From Sanghuangporus weigelae (Eukaryota > Basidiomycota > Agaricomycetes > Hymenochaetales > Hymenochaetaceae): 64,000 bases of DNA. The stretch is taken from positions 496,001 to 560,000 of the forward strand of contig CP137324.1 in assembly GCA_033182465.1 (NCBI GenBank), read 5' to 3'. This document shows positions 12,226 to 23,498 of this stretch, piece by piece. The stretch's first letter is position 1. Each line of letters starts with the position of its first letter. Under the pieces are notes generated by a model. That model was not told the DNA's origin. It saw nothing but the letters and a program-made list of their open reading frames with translations, and made no database searches. The position numbers and the translations under genes were made by a program.

Positions 12226-14427
12226 CGCCACGATTTTTTAGGGAGACAAGATAGTGAACCACCCTTAAGAGTAGCTCATATTTCTTTCGCCAGCAAAGAG
12301 TCCGGTAGCGAGTTAAATGCCGAAAATTGTTGCATTGACGACTGACGACCCATATATATGTGAATTGACAATTCTGAAGGTGTGTAGATGCTTGGGCTAC
12401 CAATGAGAGGCTTTCGTGGCGAGCCGGCTTGATAGAACATCGCCGCCCAGTACAGATTCCAAGTTACCGAGGGAAAAAGAAGTAAAGCTTGAATTAGATG
12501 CCGCGTGGAGCTCACGAGGAACGAACAAGTAATCCGCCCACATCAAGATGGTCCATGCCTTCACCACCGTTCCGCAGAGAATGTGAATCGACCGGCACTC
12601 CAAACTTTGACGTCAAGATCTGTGGAGCTCTGAGCACCTCCAGCGAAGCGAAAGCATCGAGTCGTCCTTCAACTCTTCAACGATGAAATTGCGAAGCAAA
12701 GTCGGCAATAACCAAAAATAGTTATGGAATTGATTGATAAAATTGGCGCTTGCCGCTCATCTCGGACGGAGTGGTAAAGATCGCATGCTTTGTCAAGGAT
12801 CCTATCAGTGGAACAGCTCGAGTTCGATAATCTTGCGCAGGACGCCCATCATTCTATCAGATGGTAGCTCGAATCGCTGGCGTACACAGACCACTCTCTC
12901 TCCCACGAAAGTGCTCTCAAAGTTCCGCAAGAACGGTAAGTCTCTTGAGCGTGGCCTAGCAAAAATGCTTCAGACCTACGGAACGAATCGTAAGGTTTCA
13001 TTTGCGCGAAGTTTGATTCTTCTTCCTTCGCATCATCACGGTGACACGATTATATTCGTTTCTGATAGAGAATCAAGCTCCGTTGGTCTGTGTGGCATGC
13101 CTGTTGATGAATGGAAGAGTTCGCGTCAATGATTTTTACGTCCACCAAGGCGCGGAAATGGCCGAAGCTCTTCTTCCGCCTGGAATCGCAGAAAGGTTCG
13201 CTGTTGAACCGCAATACGCTGAAACTCCATGCAGCTCAGAATTTTATATGTTCCGATGATTTGCGGTACAAAGAGGAGCAACTAAGGTCAGATAATGCTC
13301 TTATTCGTCAGCTACCATAACTGAAAATGGAGAATCAATCGTTTCTTGATCCCAGACTTCAATGTGGGTTTCACGTACAAATCCTCGGAAAGAAAGAATG
13401 ACGTCCTTGGTGACTGGCAACGCACCCTTGAACGTTTCCGCACTTGATTGGTTGATTGTCGGCGTTATTCATTCCATCTGGTAGTTTTGGGACGTTACCG
13501 TGATTGATTGCAACAATGCCGTGTACTATGTAGCTACTGAACAGACTATCGCCGAAGAACCTTTTTTCAGACGCGTTACCTTTGATGCGCTCGCTTCCCG
13601 ATTTTGCCGTAGCTTCAACAGGTCTGCCGCTGCTATCCTCCTCTACTCTGACTACGTCGATTGCTGGGCTGTCGTCAATCATTTTCGATCTAGTATTTCA
13701 GTCGCGCTGGACCGGTCTTGATCTCTGAAATTCATGATTACCGTCGTTACTGATTGCTTGTATCATTGGCTGGATCCCAGATACTACAGCGCGCTAGTGG
13801 AGTCCGAAGGCCTGATCAAACCACCATTGGAAGGCGCCGATTCTGTTTCTAGAGCAGCGAATGATTCCTCGCTCGAAAGTTTCGGATTCATCAGCTTTTC
13901 CGCATCCAAATTTTCGGCTAACAGCTGGACTTCAGAACTGTCCAATTCGTTGTCTGTGCGTCAAAGCGTGGGCATGTTTAACAAAAGACTGAGACTCGCA
14001 TCCATTCACCGAATACCCAACAGTGACTCCGGTATCTTTATTACAGGAGTCGTTGTCTACTATGTGGCTAGGGCAGTGAAATATTGTCGGTACCGAATGG
14101 TTTTCTGGTGAGTATATTCGTATGCTATGTCAGCGCATTTCAGCTCCGGTCTCGTATGCTGTGTCTCCCTCGGCTAGAGCTTCAACACAGGCACTACGCG
14201 ATGCGCCATCCAAATGGTTTCTTTACTACGTGGTTCTTGACTTTCTTCAGCACCGCTCGACGCTGGTGCCATAAAGACAGACCAGTTAGTAGGCTCTCAT
14301 CATTCTAACACTATTCACCTCTGTATACTATACCTCGTGCTGTACAAGCTCCACCTTCATTGTTGTAAGCCAGTCTTGCGACTGTCATCCCTCGCTCGCA
14401 CTTAGACCAACCCAACCCGAACAGAAC
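12226..14427. other. Long non-coding stretch upstream of secreted protein 1
   Basis: No gene was recognised. From about 12860 onward it is the 5' part of duplication unit A. Short open frames (for example 13500-13721 and 13734-14111) are not credible genes: differences from unit B in the best-conserved block are mostly amino-acid changing, and the second frame is cut in unit B. A TATA-like CATAAA lies at 14270-14275. Confidence 0.5.
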
Positions 14428-15045
14428 ATGGTCGACACGTTCAAGCTCCTGATCACTACTACCGCCCTCGCAGCTCTTGGTGCAGCGCATCCTGTCGCCC
14501 GCCAGATATCGACAGTCAGCGATGTCTCCTCGGCAATCCAAACGACTGTCATCTCTTCCTTCACTGACTCGGCCTCGGCTTCAGCTACCTCAAGCGTTAA
14601 AGTAAGTGGTCATGAATCGAAGCTACATCGTATAGTATCGGAATTTTGAGCTAACCGACTTGTGTCTAAACAGGTAGCGGACCTGAGTCATCTCAAGGAG
14701 GATTGCACGATACACTAGTCGCTCAGCATAATCTGAAGTCTCCATATCGTTATAACCGCCCTCTTCCAAGCACGGGGTAATCGCTACTATTTCACATAAT
14801 AAACTTTACGCTTATAGTAGATACCCAACCCGTTTCAGGTCTATCCAATATCATATATACTTACCAAATCCTGTATTTTTCTTATCCGTCCCTTCTACAT
14901 AGTTTCTACTCCTAAATGCTTAGTTGTCGCGGTTGAACCGTGATAAGATATCCGATATATTCTGCACCTCCGCTGTATCCTATTCCTATTATAATTTATT
15001 CCTGTACGAGTATTGTGTGCTTCGGTAGTTTCAATTTCATCACAA
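12860..15045. repeat. Tandem duplication unit A (~2.2 kb)
   Basis: Sequence from about 12860 to 15045 recurs in the same order and orientation from about 15100 to 17245. The offset is 2248 bp at the left end (CTTCAGACCTACGGA at 12968 and 15216), 2201 bp in the middle and 2196 bp at the gene, so small indels have accumulated. The unit contains about 1.5 kb of upstream DNA, one small secreted protein gene (14428-14718) and its 3' flank. No transposase, terminal repeat or other element gene was seen. Borders were judged by eye. Confidence 0.85.
14428..14718 (+). CDS. Small secreted protein 1 (tandem paralogue)
   Basis: Two exons, 14428-14601 and 14674-14718, encode 72 residues. The start MVDTFKLLITTTALAALGAA is a good signal peptide, followed by HPVARQ, where cleavage after the signal or at the Arg is plausible. 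The mature part is Ser/Thr-rich (SSFTDSASASATSS) and ends VADLSHLKEDCTIH-stop with a single cysteine. The 72-nt intron (GTAAGT...CAG) contains an in-frame stop. The intron position and both exons are matched by the copy at 16624. No known domain. The single Cys argues against a disulfide-rich effector fold. Function is unknown. Confidence 0.75.
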
Positions 15046-16470
15046 CGAAGTAACTAATCTCATAGGAAAGAGTTTGATTTTGAAGGCTGGAAGCAAACAA
15101 GATGATCATCTCGGTCCGTCCTGAATGCACTGGCGTACTTTGTCCTCTCCCTCCAACATGAGTCCTCCCAAAGTTCTACGATAACGGCAAGTCACGAACG
15201 TGGCGTAGCAAGGTGCTTCAGACCTACGGAATGAATCGTAAGGTCTCATTTGTGCGAAATTTCTCCAACGCTTCCTCCGAATCAAAGCGGTCCAAATTTG
15301 GTTGCTTTGTGGGGTATGTCATGTTGAAGAAGTAGCGCGTCGAAGGTCCGGAAGTAGCCGAAGCTTTTCTTCTTCTGACCAATACAAGGCTCGCTGTCGA
15401 ACAGCATTGCGCTGAAGCCCGGAATTCATGGACTTCAGTATGTTCTGATTGATCGCGGTGCAAAAAGGAGCCTTTGAGATCAGGTCATGATTATACTCTT
15501 ATTCGTTGGCTACCGTAACTAAATACTTGTTCCGATAGCTGTCAAATACAAGAAAAGACGGCGTGGGCAGAAATATGTCTACTGTTAGTCACTCTCGCGA
15601 TTGAGCTGCGGACTGTTTGCCGGCATGAGTGACAGTGGACTGGTATGATACCGTGATTGCAACAATGACGTGTACTAGGTTACTGAACAGACTAATGCCG
15701 AAGAACCCTTTTTACAGACGCGCTGCCTTTGAGGCGCTTTGTGATTCCGCAGTAACACAAATAGGTCTTCCTCCGAGTCGTGTTTTCGGGTGCTATAATT
15801 TCAACTCTTAAGCGATCATTAAAACCTTTGCATCCAACATTTCTGCTACTCTGACTACGCCGATTGCGGTGCTGTTGTTCGTCATTTTCGATCTGGTATT
15901 ACACTCGCGCTGCACCGGTCTTGTTACCTGATTCATGATTACCGTCGTTACTGATTGCTTGTATCATTGGCTGGATCCCAGATACTACAACACGCTAGCG
16001 GAATCCGAAAGCCTGATCAAACCACCATTGGAAGGCGACGATTCTGTTTCTAGAGCAGCGAATGATTCCTCGCTCGAAAGTTTCGGATTCATCAGCTTTT
16101 TCGTATCTGAATTCGGCTAACAAATTGACTTCAAGCTGTTCAGTCCGTTGTCTGCAGGTCAAATTTCACTGAATCCTCGAACTGGGCAAACTGATGCTCT
16201 CATCCGTTTTGAACGATTTTCTATTCCGTATATTCAATACCGATCCAGATAATTCTCTTCGACGAAAATTGCTGTCTACAAGTGTAGTGAAGGCAGTGAA
16301 ATACTGTCGGTACCGAATGGCCTTTTGATATATTCATATGCTTTGCTAGCGCACCTCAGCTCCGATCGCGTATGCTGTGTGTCTTCCTCGGCCGGTTTCA
16401 ACACAGACTCTACGCGACATGCAATCCGATTCATTGTACTCTGTGGCTCTCGACCTTCCGATGCTCGTGC

Positions 16471-16476
16471 TATAAA
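16471..16476 (+). promoter_or_regulatory. TATA box of secreted protein 2
   Basis: TATAAA lies 153 bp upstream of the ATG of the unit B gene. The equivalent site in unit A reads CATAAA (14270-14275). The block around the likely transcription start (CATTCTAACAC...CTCTGTATACTATACCT) is conserved in both copies. Confidence 0.5.
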
Positions 16477-16623
16477 GGCGGGCTAGTCTATACGCTCCTG
16501 TCATTCTAACACAATTCACCTCTGTATACTATACCTTTCACTGAACAAGCTTTACCTTCATTATTGTAAGTCAGTGTTGCTAGTGTCGTCCTTCGCTCGC
16601 ACTTACACCAATCCCAACAGAAC

Positions 16624-16917
16624 ATGGTCGACACATTCAAGCTCTTGGTCACAACTACCGCCCTCGCAGCTCTTGGTGTAGCGCACCCCGTCACCCGCCA
16701 AGAGTCGACCATCAACGATGCCTCCTCCACGGCAATTCAAACAACTGTAATCCCTTCTTTCACTGAGTCAGCCTCGGCTTCAGCTACCGCAAACGCTAAT
16801 GTGAGTGATCATGAATCGGAACTACGTAGTATAGCATGGAGTCATTGGGCTAACCAACTCGCTTCTGATCAGGTAGCAGACCTGAGTCATCTCAAGGAGG
16901 ACTGCACTATAGGCTAG
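16624..16917 (+). CDS. Small secreted protein 2 (tandem paralogue)
   Basis: Exons 16624-16800 and 16873-16917 encode 73 residues closely similar to the protein at 14428. The signal peptide MVDTFKLLVTTTALAALGVA is followed by HPVTRQ, a Ser/Thr-rich body and the C-terminus VADLSHLKEDCTIG-stop. The 72-nt intron (GTGAGT...CAG) is a multiple of three and has no in-frame stop here. Failure to splice would therefore give a 97-residue variant with 24 extra residues. A proper TATA box lies at 16471. No known domain; function unknown. Confidence 0.75.
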   Translation: MVDTFKLLVTTTALAALGVAHPVTRQESTINDASSTAIQTTVIPSFTESASASATANANVSDHESELRSIAWSHWANQLASDQVADLSHLKEDCTIG

Positions 16918-18112
16918 ACGCTCAGCATAATTAGAAGCCTTTATCGTTATTGTTGCCCGTCATAGTATAGTGAATCACTACCAACTCACATCATAGTCGT
17001 TATATCTATATAATTCTATATAACCAACCCAAACCTATGTCTATCCAAATATTATATATTCTTACCAAATCCTGTATCTCCCTTATCTTCTCCTTTCCAG
17101 TTTCTACTCCCATTATAACGCTTAGCGAGTCGCGGCAGGACCGTGGCAAGGCACCCAGTGTATCCTGTTTCTTCGTTGTATCACTATTTATCATAACTTA
17201 CTCTTGTACAAATACCGTAAGCTCGTGTAACTTCAATTCAGGACGGTCTTTCGGAAGGAGACTGAGTGCACACAATAAAGTAGTCGGTCCCAGATAAAGG
17301 AGTCTCCTTGTGATGACTGGACGGCTTGACTATTCCACCTTGTTCTCATCCTGAACTCTATGCTGTTAATGTTATCCTACTTCAGGCATAAGTTTGTGAC
17401 AAGACCATCTACGAGTTCAATAAATGGTCGTCTTTGATTGTATGCATCAATCAAGAAAGTCGCATCGCGACTGAGTTCAAATCGGTGGTTGGAACCTATC
17501 CAATCATGCTTGAGAAGGGAGAAGAAAAGAATAGTCTATAAATGGATACTATGTAGAATAAGCCTTCACGAAAGTTCAACCCGGCTCGTAGTAAGAAATC
17601 TGAAGTAGTCCCGGCTCGCGGCGAACTTCCGTTATCCAGACTACCCAGATTACATTGATCCATTCATTCGAACCTACGATTACGAGTACAGATGTACACA
17701 TGTCTGCAGTAACAAAAACTCCCAGAGGCGATTTCGCAAAAGCAAAAGGGAAGCAAAGAACAACAGGCGAAACGAAGTGCAATAGAAAGAAAAGAGAGGA
17801 GCGGTGAAAGGCGACGAACTCGAGATAGATAAAAAAAATCGTAATTGCACGATGGCGAATTAGACGCTCTGCGGGCACAGAAAATAAAAAGACTAGATCA
17901 ACGAAAAAAAAACGCGAAACCTAACGTTGAAGGGAAAAAGGATGCCCGAGCAGGTATAAAGTGTATGAAGCAGTATTTACAGTCAGACGAAACAAAGGAA
18001 GGACAAGATTACAGAGCAAGGAAGGCTACGAAAACTATGAGTCCAAGGACTACTTGCATGAAAGCGAGCATATGAGAAAAAGGAAACATATGCATAGGAG
18101 ATACAGTCTTTG
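16918..18112. other. Intergenic, no gene recognised
   Basis: Up to about 17245 this is the 3' flank of duplication unit B. The rest is AT-rich and repetitive-looking on neither strand. It separates the tandem array from the 3' end of the AT-hook/Myb gene. No credible coding frame was found. Confidence 0.4.
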
Positions 18113-19868
18113 TTATGCCTTTGACCCATTCCGATCTCGGGGGTAATAGACCGACCGAGAAGCCAATGTACCCGAAGATATTACCGGCGAAGGGGAAGGA
18201 ACAGGCCAATGCATTAGGTTTCCACCGCCAGGAGGTGCTGGAGGCGCAGCTGGCTGCTGTGGATGTACTGTTACGGGCGATACTGAGGAGGAAGCAGGTC
18301 GCTCAAGTGGAGGAGACGTGCTCGACGCAGCAGCGGCGGTGACAGCATTAAGCACCGCCTGCGTTGATGTATTTGGTACGGCAGCGTTAGCGACACCATT
18401 TATGCCTGGAGAATGAGTGACAGCTCCGTTGTTGCCGTGATCTGCAGACACGCCATGCACCGGTTCGGTGTCTCGTCTCTTCTTCGTCGCGCGCGAAGAG
18501 CTCTCTTTCAAGTTCAAATTCGTCGCTTTGATAAGAATTTGATGACGTGTTCGTCCGGGACCCCAGTTATTGCAGACCCAATCCCAATCAATTTCACCGC
18601 TCTCCGTGCTCGTCCCCGCGGTCTTGCTCTCCTCGGCAAGCTGTTTGAGTCTTTCGGTTTCTTCGTCACTCCACGCGCCTTGGTTTCCCGCTGCCGAAGG
18701 CGTGGAGAGGTTGACAGGCTTCATAACCTGCTGCTGGGCCATGTATGTATGGGCTCCCGCGGTAGGCTGCGTCGCATATGCATAGTATGGCGTCGTAGGA
18801 TACCGGGGTTGATTTTGGTAGGTAGCGCCTGGATTATATGCGCCTTGTTGCGGAGCTTGCGCAGCGGCGGCGGCACCGCTCAGTGACATCACAAAAGAGC
18901 CAGGGTTCGTAATGACGGGGGCAGGAGGTGAAATGGATTTAGCTGGGGTTGTAGGAGGTTGGCTTGCAGGCTGAGGAGGAACCTTGAGAACAACTGCAGC
19001 GGGATTGGCCATCTAGTATATTGCCGTGAACAACGGAAGGAAAACTTAATTAAGGCAAATATGTACCGACCAACTGGTCACAAGCCTTTCTTGCCTCATG
19101 AAGGAGCGTTATTGGATCCACCTGGTTTCCGGGTAGGCTGAAGCATTGATGCAAGACGTGCTGAGGTGCATTCCTCTGGAGAATTGAATTTAGCGAGATC
19201 ACCATAATCCGTGTAATTGAAACACGAAACGTACAATTAGTTCGTCCGCGGCGTTATAGAACTCGGAACAAAGCGACAGGACCCGCCATTGAAAATCGTA
19301 TAATGCTTGATTGCTAGAATCGGGAGCTGGGTAGGGTGACGTTGCAGGCTGGGAGACCGCGCCTGGTTGTGTAGGAGCAGCAGTCGTCGGCTGTGATGAT
19401 GTTGCATCTGGTTGTTGCTGTTGGTGGGTCTGTTGTTGAGGATAGGAGTAGAGCGGTGTGGAAGAGAACTGCTGCTTCTGCGCCGATCCTGCTGTCATGT
19501 CAAACCGTGGTTTCTTGTTCTTCGAGCCTTTCGGTCTCCCGGGCCTTCGCCGAGACGGCGCCGGAGAGGTCTGAGCCTGATTAGATGTCCTGCGGGTCGA
19601 CATGAAAGTTCGTCAGACGACATGGACGATTGAGGAGATACACAACATACGAATGTTTGTCTCCACGGGCAGGGGAGACAACTGCGCCTTCGACTTCATC
19701 CTCCTCTTCTTCTTCTTCGTGATGGGGGCCGGTGTCAGCGTGCGCATCGTGATCGGCATTGCGGTCGACGGTGCTCTGGAGCTGGACGGGGTGGGCGTAT
19801 GCCGAGCGGGAGTCAGTTGTGAGCGGGTTGAGGGCGTGTGATAGAGGTTGATAGACGGAGTTGTCCAT
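18113..19868 (-). CDS. AT-hook and Myb/SANT-like DNA-binding protein
   Basis: Starts MDNSVYQPLSHALNPLTT with an acidic run (EEEEEEDEVEG). Exon 2 holds an AT-hook, RRRPGRPKGSKNKKPRFD, followed by Gln/Pro/Thr-rich sequence. A helical segment then spans a splice (EFYNAADELI, then VDPITLLHEARKACDQL). The main 3' exon, from about 19012, has a low-complexity stretch and a Myb/SANT-like motif: GAWSDEETERLKQLAEESK, then EIDWDWVCNNWGPGRTRHQI. It ends YYPRDRNGSKA-stop. AT-hooks bind the minor groove of AT-rich DNA, and SANT/Myb repeats bind DNA or histone tails, so a nuclear chromatin or transcription role is inferred. No specific orthologue was recognised. Introns: about 19593-19650, 19190-19235 and 19014-19065. 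Confidence 0.8.
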
Positions 19869-20289
19869 TCTGCTCTGTTAGTTGTACACCAGAATTATAT
19901 TCACTGAAAATGTCGAAAAGAATAAAATATGGGGATAGCAAGCGTCGGTCAGAGGTGTGAACCCTTATCGGGTGTCTTTTTCAACACAGCCTCAGCTGCC
20001 GTTTACCTCCCTTGGTGCCGCACAAGCCTCGTCCACCGCTCTGCACGTCGTCACCGGCGTCGGCAAACTATGTCGAGAGATAAAGACAGCACGTCGAGCT
20101 GCTGAGAAGTGAAAGACGTGGTGATGAGCGAGGAGAATGAAATGCCTGACACACTGCCATATTCGTCAATATTTGTGACACTTTGTGACGTCGAACCATA
20201 AATCGAAAATCGTCACGGCACATCGATTTAATCTTAGTTTTTTTTTCCGTTTCTTGAATTCTTTCTCGCATCTGGTAGGATTTGCCTCC
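19869..20289. promoter_or_regulatory. Divergent promoter region, Myb-like gene / DBP6
   Basis: A 421-bp gap between two divergent genes, expected to hold both promoters. A pyrimidine tract precedes the DBP6 ATG. An in-frame ATG at 20185 would add 35 residues with a poly-Phe stretch; it looks like untranslated leader. Confidence 0.45.
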
Positions 20290-22587
20290 ATGGTCGTCGC
20301 CGAGGCAATCCAGCGACCGCCTGACGCGACGAAAAGGAGCAAAACTAAAGCCAAGGCGCGCTACCTCAAGAGAAAGAAAGACAGACGGAAACAGAGAAAG
20401 GCCGGAGAAAAGCATGGTGGTGCTTCTGCGGTCGTACCGCATCCTCGTGAGCCTGAGGATAATGAAAATACATCCTCTGGTTTTGAAAATGAAGAAGAGT
20501 CTCCTGTCTCTACTCAATCCGCGCTCAAAGTAAAGCGACCTCCTCACAAACGGCGCAAGGTCGATTCAAACGTGGAACAAGATTCCGAACAGCATACCTC
20601 GGATTCAGACTCTACTGCAGAGTCTGTGGTAGCTCCGCACGAAGAAACTCCTCCTGGAGAGTCTCGCGCCAAGTCCCCAAGCTCTACTGTTGGACTTCCT
20701 TCATTCCCTTTGCCCGTAGCACCAGATGCGCCCTCAAAAGCAACGCTTGCTCTTCAAGGCCTCGACAAGGCACTACTCGGGGCGGAGATAGTCGACCCTT
20801 CAAAGACATTGTCTATTAATGCCCTTGATACAGGACGCAATCTTAATGCAGTCGATCTGCCTGTCATCAGTGAGAAAATGAAGAAAAGACTCCAGGAGCT
20901 CGGGATAACCAACTTCTTCGCAGGTGCAGTTCTTGTGTTCTTCCTCGCTTCATCCTGATGTGCTTATTGCGCATCAGTCCAGACCGCTCTGCTCCCATTT
21001 CTTCTGCCTCCGCGACGCCGATCACGCGCGTTGTACTGTCCATATGATCCTCCGCGGGACGTTTGCGCCTCAGCGCCGACAGGCAGCGGGAAAACTTTGG
21101 CGTACGTAGTTCCCATTGTTGAGGTATGTAAAATAATGCCATGTCCCTTTACTGCAACTGACGACACCGAAGATCCTCTCAGCTCGAATAGCAACTCGAT
21201 TACGCGCCTTGGTTGTATTGCCTACAAGGGATCTCGTGCTACAGGTACATGAAACATTTGAAGCTATCGCCAGAGGCAGAGGCTTGAAGGTAGGAGCACA
21301 GCTACTCCTTGCTTTATCTTAAATTGACGAACCCGGCAGATAGGTGTGGTGACAAGGCAGCATTCGTTTGTGCATGAACAAAGCCAGTTAGTCGCGACCC
21401 AAAAGGAGTATGTCTACAATTTATCCCAATGATGAACCTAGGACGGCTTGACTAATTAACTTGTTAGTTTACGGAGTGGCTCTAGCAAGATTGATATTCT
21501 GATATGCACGCCGGGCCGCCTCATGGATCATATCAACGGGACACCAGGATTTACATTGCAACACTTGCGATTTCTTGTTATTGACGAAGCCGATCGTCTG
21601 CTTGCACAGAGCTTTCAAGGCTGGCTCGCCCAGGTCCTTAATGCGCTCCGACCACCTGTGCGTTCGGTTAGCGACGCCGTATCGTCTCTGTCTTTGAGCT
21701 CGTCGGCATCGGAGATCTTGCATCATGATGCTCTAGCCCCAACATTCCTTCCACATATCCCGACGGACTATGACGACCCGAAACACAGCTCGTGCCAAAA
21801 GCTTCTCTTCAGCGCTACCCTCACTCGCGATCCGGCACGGATCGCTGCTCTCGGCCTTCGAGATCCCAAGTACTTCGTTGTCCAAGGTGTTGCAGACACG
21901 AAAGAAAAGACTTCCGCCGCTGAAGCTTTCGGGATGGAAGACTTTGCCATGCCTGCCGGTCTGAAGGAGCACTACATAACAACTTCTACCTCTAGGAAAC
22001 CTCTTATCTTGTTCCATCTCGTTCATAAGCGAGATGTCACTAATGCTCTTGTGTTCACGAAGAGTGCAGAGTCGACGGCAAGACTAGTCAAACTTTTCGA
22101 GTATTTCGAGGAAGCATATTTCGGTTCTTTGGAAACCCGATCCACGGAGCGAAGACGTATCACTGCACAAGCGTACTCGAGTGATCTTCCTCCAGGAGAG
22201 AGAAAGAACATCTTGGAAAGGTTTAAAAAGCAAGAAATAGACATGTCGGTTATTTCATCTACGCATCCTAAGTAAGAATGCTCATTTCCTCTTGGCAGTC
22301 TCGTATGCTCCGACCTCGTAGCACGTGGTCTGGACATCCAGCACGTCGCGCACGTCGTATCATACGATGCGCCAGTCGATATTCGCAAGTACGTGCATCG
22401 CGCTGGACGTACCGCGCGTGCCGGAAGAGCTGGCGACGCATGGGCGCTCGTCGAAGAACAAGAAGCGAAATTCTTCAAGGATATGTTGCGTGATGCGGGC
22501 AACGGCCGGCTTGAGCGTGTCGCGCGATTAAGAGTGCGAGATGCCGATTTGAAGGATATGGAGGAAAGCTATGATGTATGGCCATAG
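20290..22587 (+). CDS. DBP6: DEAD-box RNA helicase DBP6/DDX51
   Basis: ATP-dependent RNA helicase needed for early 60S ribosomal-subunit assembly in the nucleolus. The N-terminus (MVVAEAIQRPPDATKRSKTK, then a long Lys/Arg run) looks nucleolar. Helicase motifs appear in order across exons: VCASAPTGSGKTLAYVVPIV (motif I), LVVLPTRDLVLQ (Ia), ILICTPGRLMDHI, FLVIDEADRLL (II, DEAD), KLLFSATLT (III, SAT), NALVFTKSAEST (IV), DILVCSDLVARGLDI (V) and YVHRAGRTARAGR (VI). The large insert between motifs II and III (VSDAVSSLSLSSSASE) is typical of the Dbp6/DDX51 branch. Introns include 20924-20976, about 21125-21171, 21290-21340 and 22244-22299. The stop is at 22585. The start at 20290 is preferred over 20185 because the extension is poly-Phe. 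Confidence 0.93.
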
Positions 22588-23273
22588 TCTCCTTCTCTCG
22601 GTTTAAAAATTTGGGTTTTAATTTCTTGATTTAGATCGCGTTGCGGAAACTAAAGGAGGCGTACAGTAGAAACGTTGTTTCGTAAGGGGCATTGACTACG
22701 ATCCCAACAGGGAGTTCCAAGCTCCCGTTGGCCCCGGGACTGCGAGCATCGGATCCACCACGCTATTGATTCTTTCATGTATCTCACATTGAGATAAAGT
22801 GCATCTGCGCGAACCCGTCAAGGTGGCACTCTTGGACCAAATTGACGGTTTGCGACGGTAATATTTCCGTAGCGGGCTCTTTACGAGATAGACCTCTACA
22901 CGCCGTGATCGAGAAGTCGTTTATGGCTACAAACGACTAGCGGGAAGAGGTACTGTCGAACGAGCATAATTCGATCTGCCCTCACATTCAAGTCTTATCA
23001 CTCGCTGGTGCAAATGGCCAACCTTTAGTAGTCTCGAAATTATCTCTTAACGTTGTTCATGTATGTCTGTTGACGTGAGCTGAACATCAATGATGCTTGC
23101 AAATGACACGCTATCACAGCGTATTCACAGTCCAATTGATCACTAACTATTCCATGCGCCATCCCTAATCATCATCGATAACTCTTCAGAAAATGGCGCA
23201 ACTGCTATCGCCTATATAGTAAACGTCGTTGAATTAGCCCGGTAAATGAAAGCGAGTGTAATAATACAAACAA
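22588..23273. other. Intergenic gap with an inverted repeat
   Basis: Between the 3' ends of DBP6 (+) and the small Cys-rich gene (-). The only structure noted is a perfect 10-bp stem with one bulged A at 22704-22731. No coding frame is convincing. Confidence 0.4.
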
Positions 23274-23498
23274 TTATTCACGAGGGCATTCGCATTTGTT
23301 CTCTGGCGCGACGTCCACCATGACGGAATCGACATGCATTCCACAACCCTATCAGAGAGCGGTTCAACAAATCAGCAAACTCATCTTGATTCAAGCTCGG
23401 GAGAGACGGAGACTCACAGCCCAGGTGGTCTTGCCGCACTTCGAGCACTGGACCTTCTTGCAGGTGTCGACAAGCGCAGTGAAAGTCGCGACAGTCAT
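23274..23498 (-). CDS. 51-residue cysteine-rich (zinc-binding-like) protein
   Basis: Two exons, 23418-23498 and 23274-23348 on the complement, joined by a canonical GTGAGT...TAG intron, encode 51 residues. Exon 1 reads CKKVQCSKCGKTTWA and exon 2 GCGMHVDSVMVDVAPENKCE, ending CPRE-stop. The pattern CxxC-GKxTWxGCGxHVxxVM...C is that of a small protein family found in fungi, plants and bacteria. The Cys pairs and His suggest a structural zinc site. Function is not established. The frame conservation across the splice makes the gene call strong despite its size. Confidence 0.8.

Larger units (their letters stand above)
15100..17245. repeat. Tandem duplication unit B (~2.2 kb)
   Basis: Second copy of the unit described at 12860-15045, direct orientation, separated from it by only some tens of bases. 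Overall similarity is moderate with indels, but one block of about 175 bp (15935-16110 against 13734-13909) is nearly identical. It carries the paralogous gene at 16624-16917. The similarity fades after about 17245. Confidence 0.85.

Noticed and set aside
13734-14111. Open frame MITVVTDCLYHWLDPRYYSA, matched in unit B
   Set aside because: The match is a DNA-level duplication. Most differences between copies are amino-acid changing and the unit B frame stops after 61 codons, so there is no sign of protein selection.
17576-17878. Minus-strand frame of 100 codons with hydrophobic stretches
   Set aside because: Upstream and downstream context shows no promoter or splice features and the sequence matches no family I know; treated as intergenic.
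20185-20289. Upstream in-frame ATG for DBP6
   Set aside because: It would add 35 residues including a poly-Phe tract from a T-run typical of leaders; the ATG at 20290 directly precedes the expected Lys/Arg-rich N-terminus.
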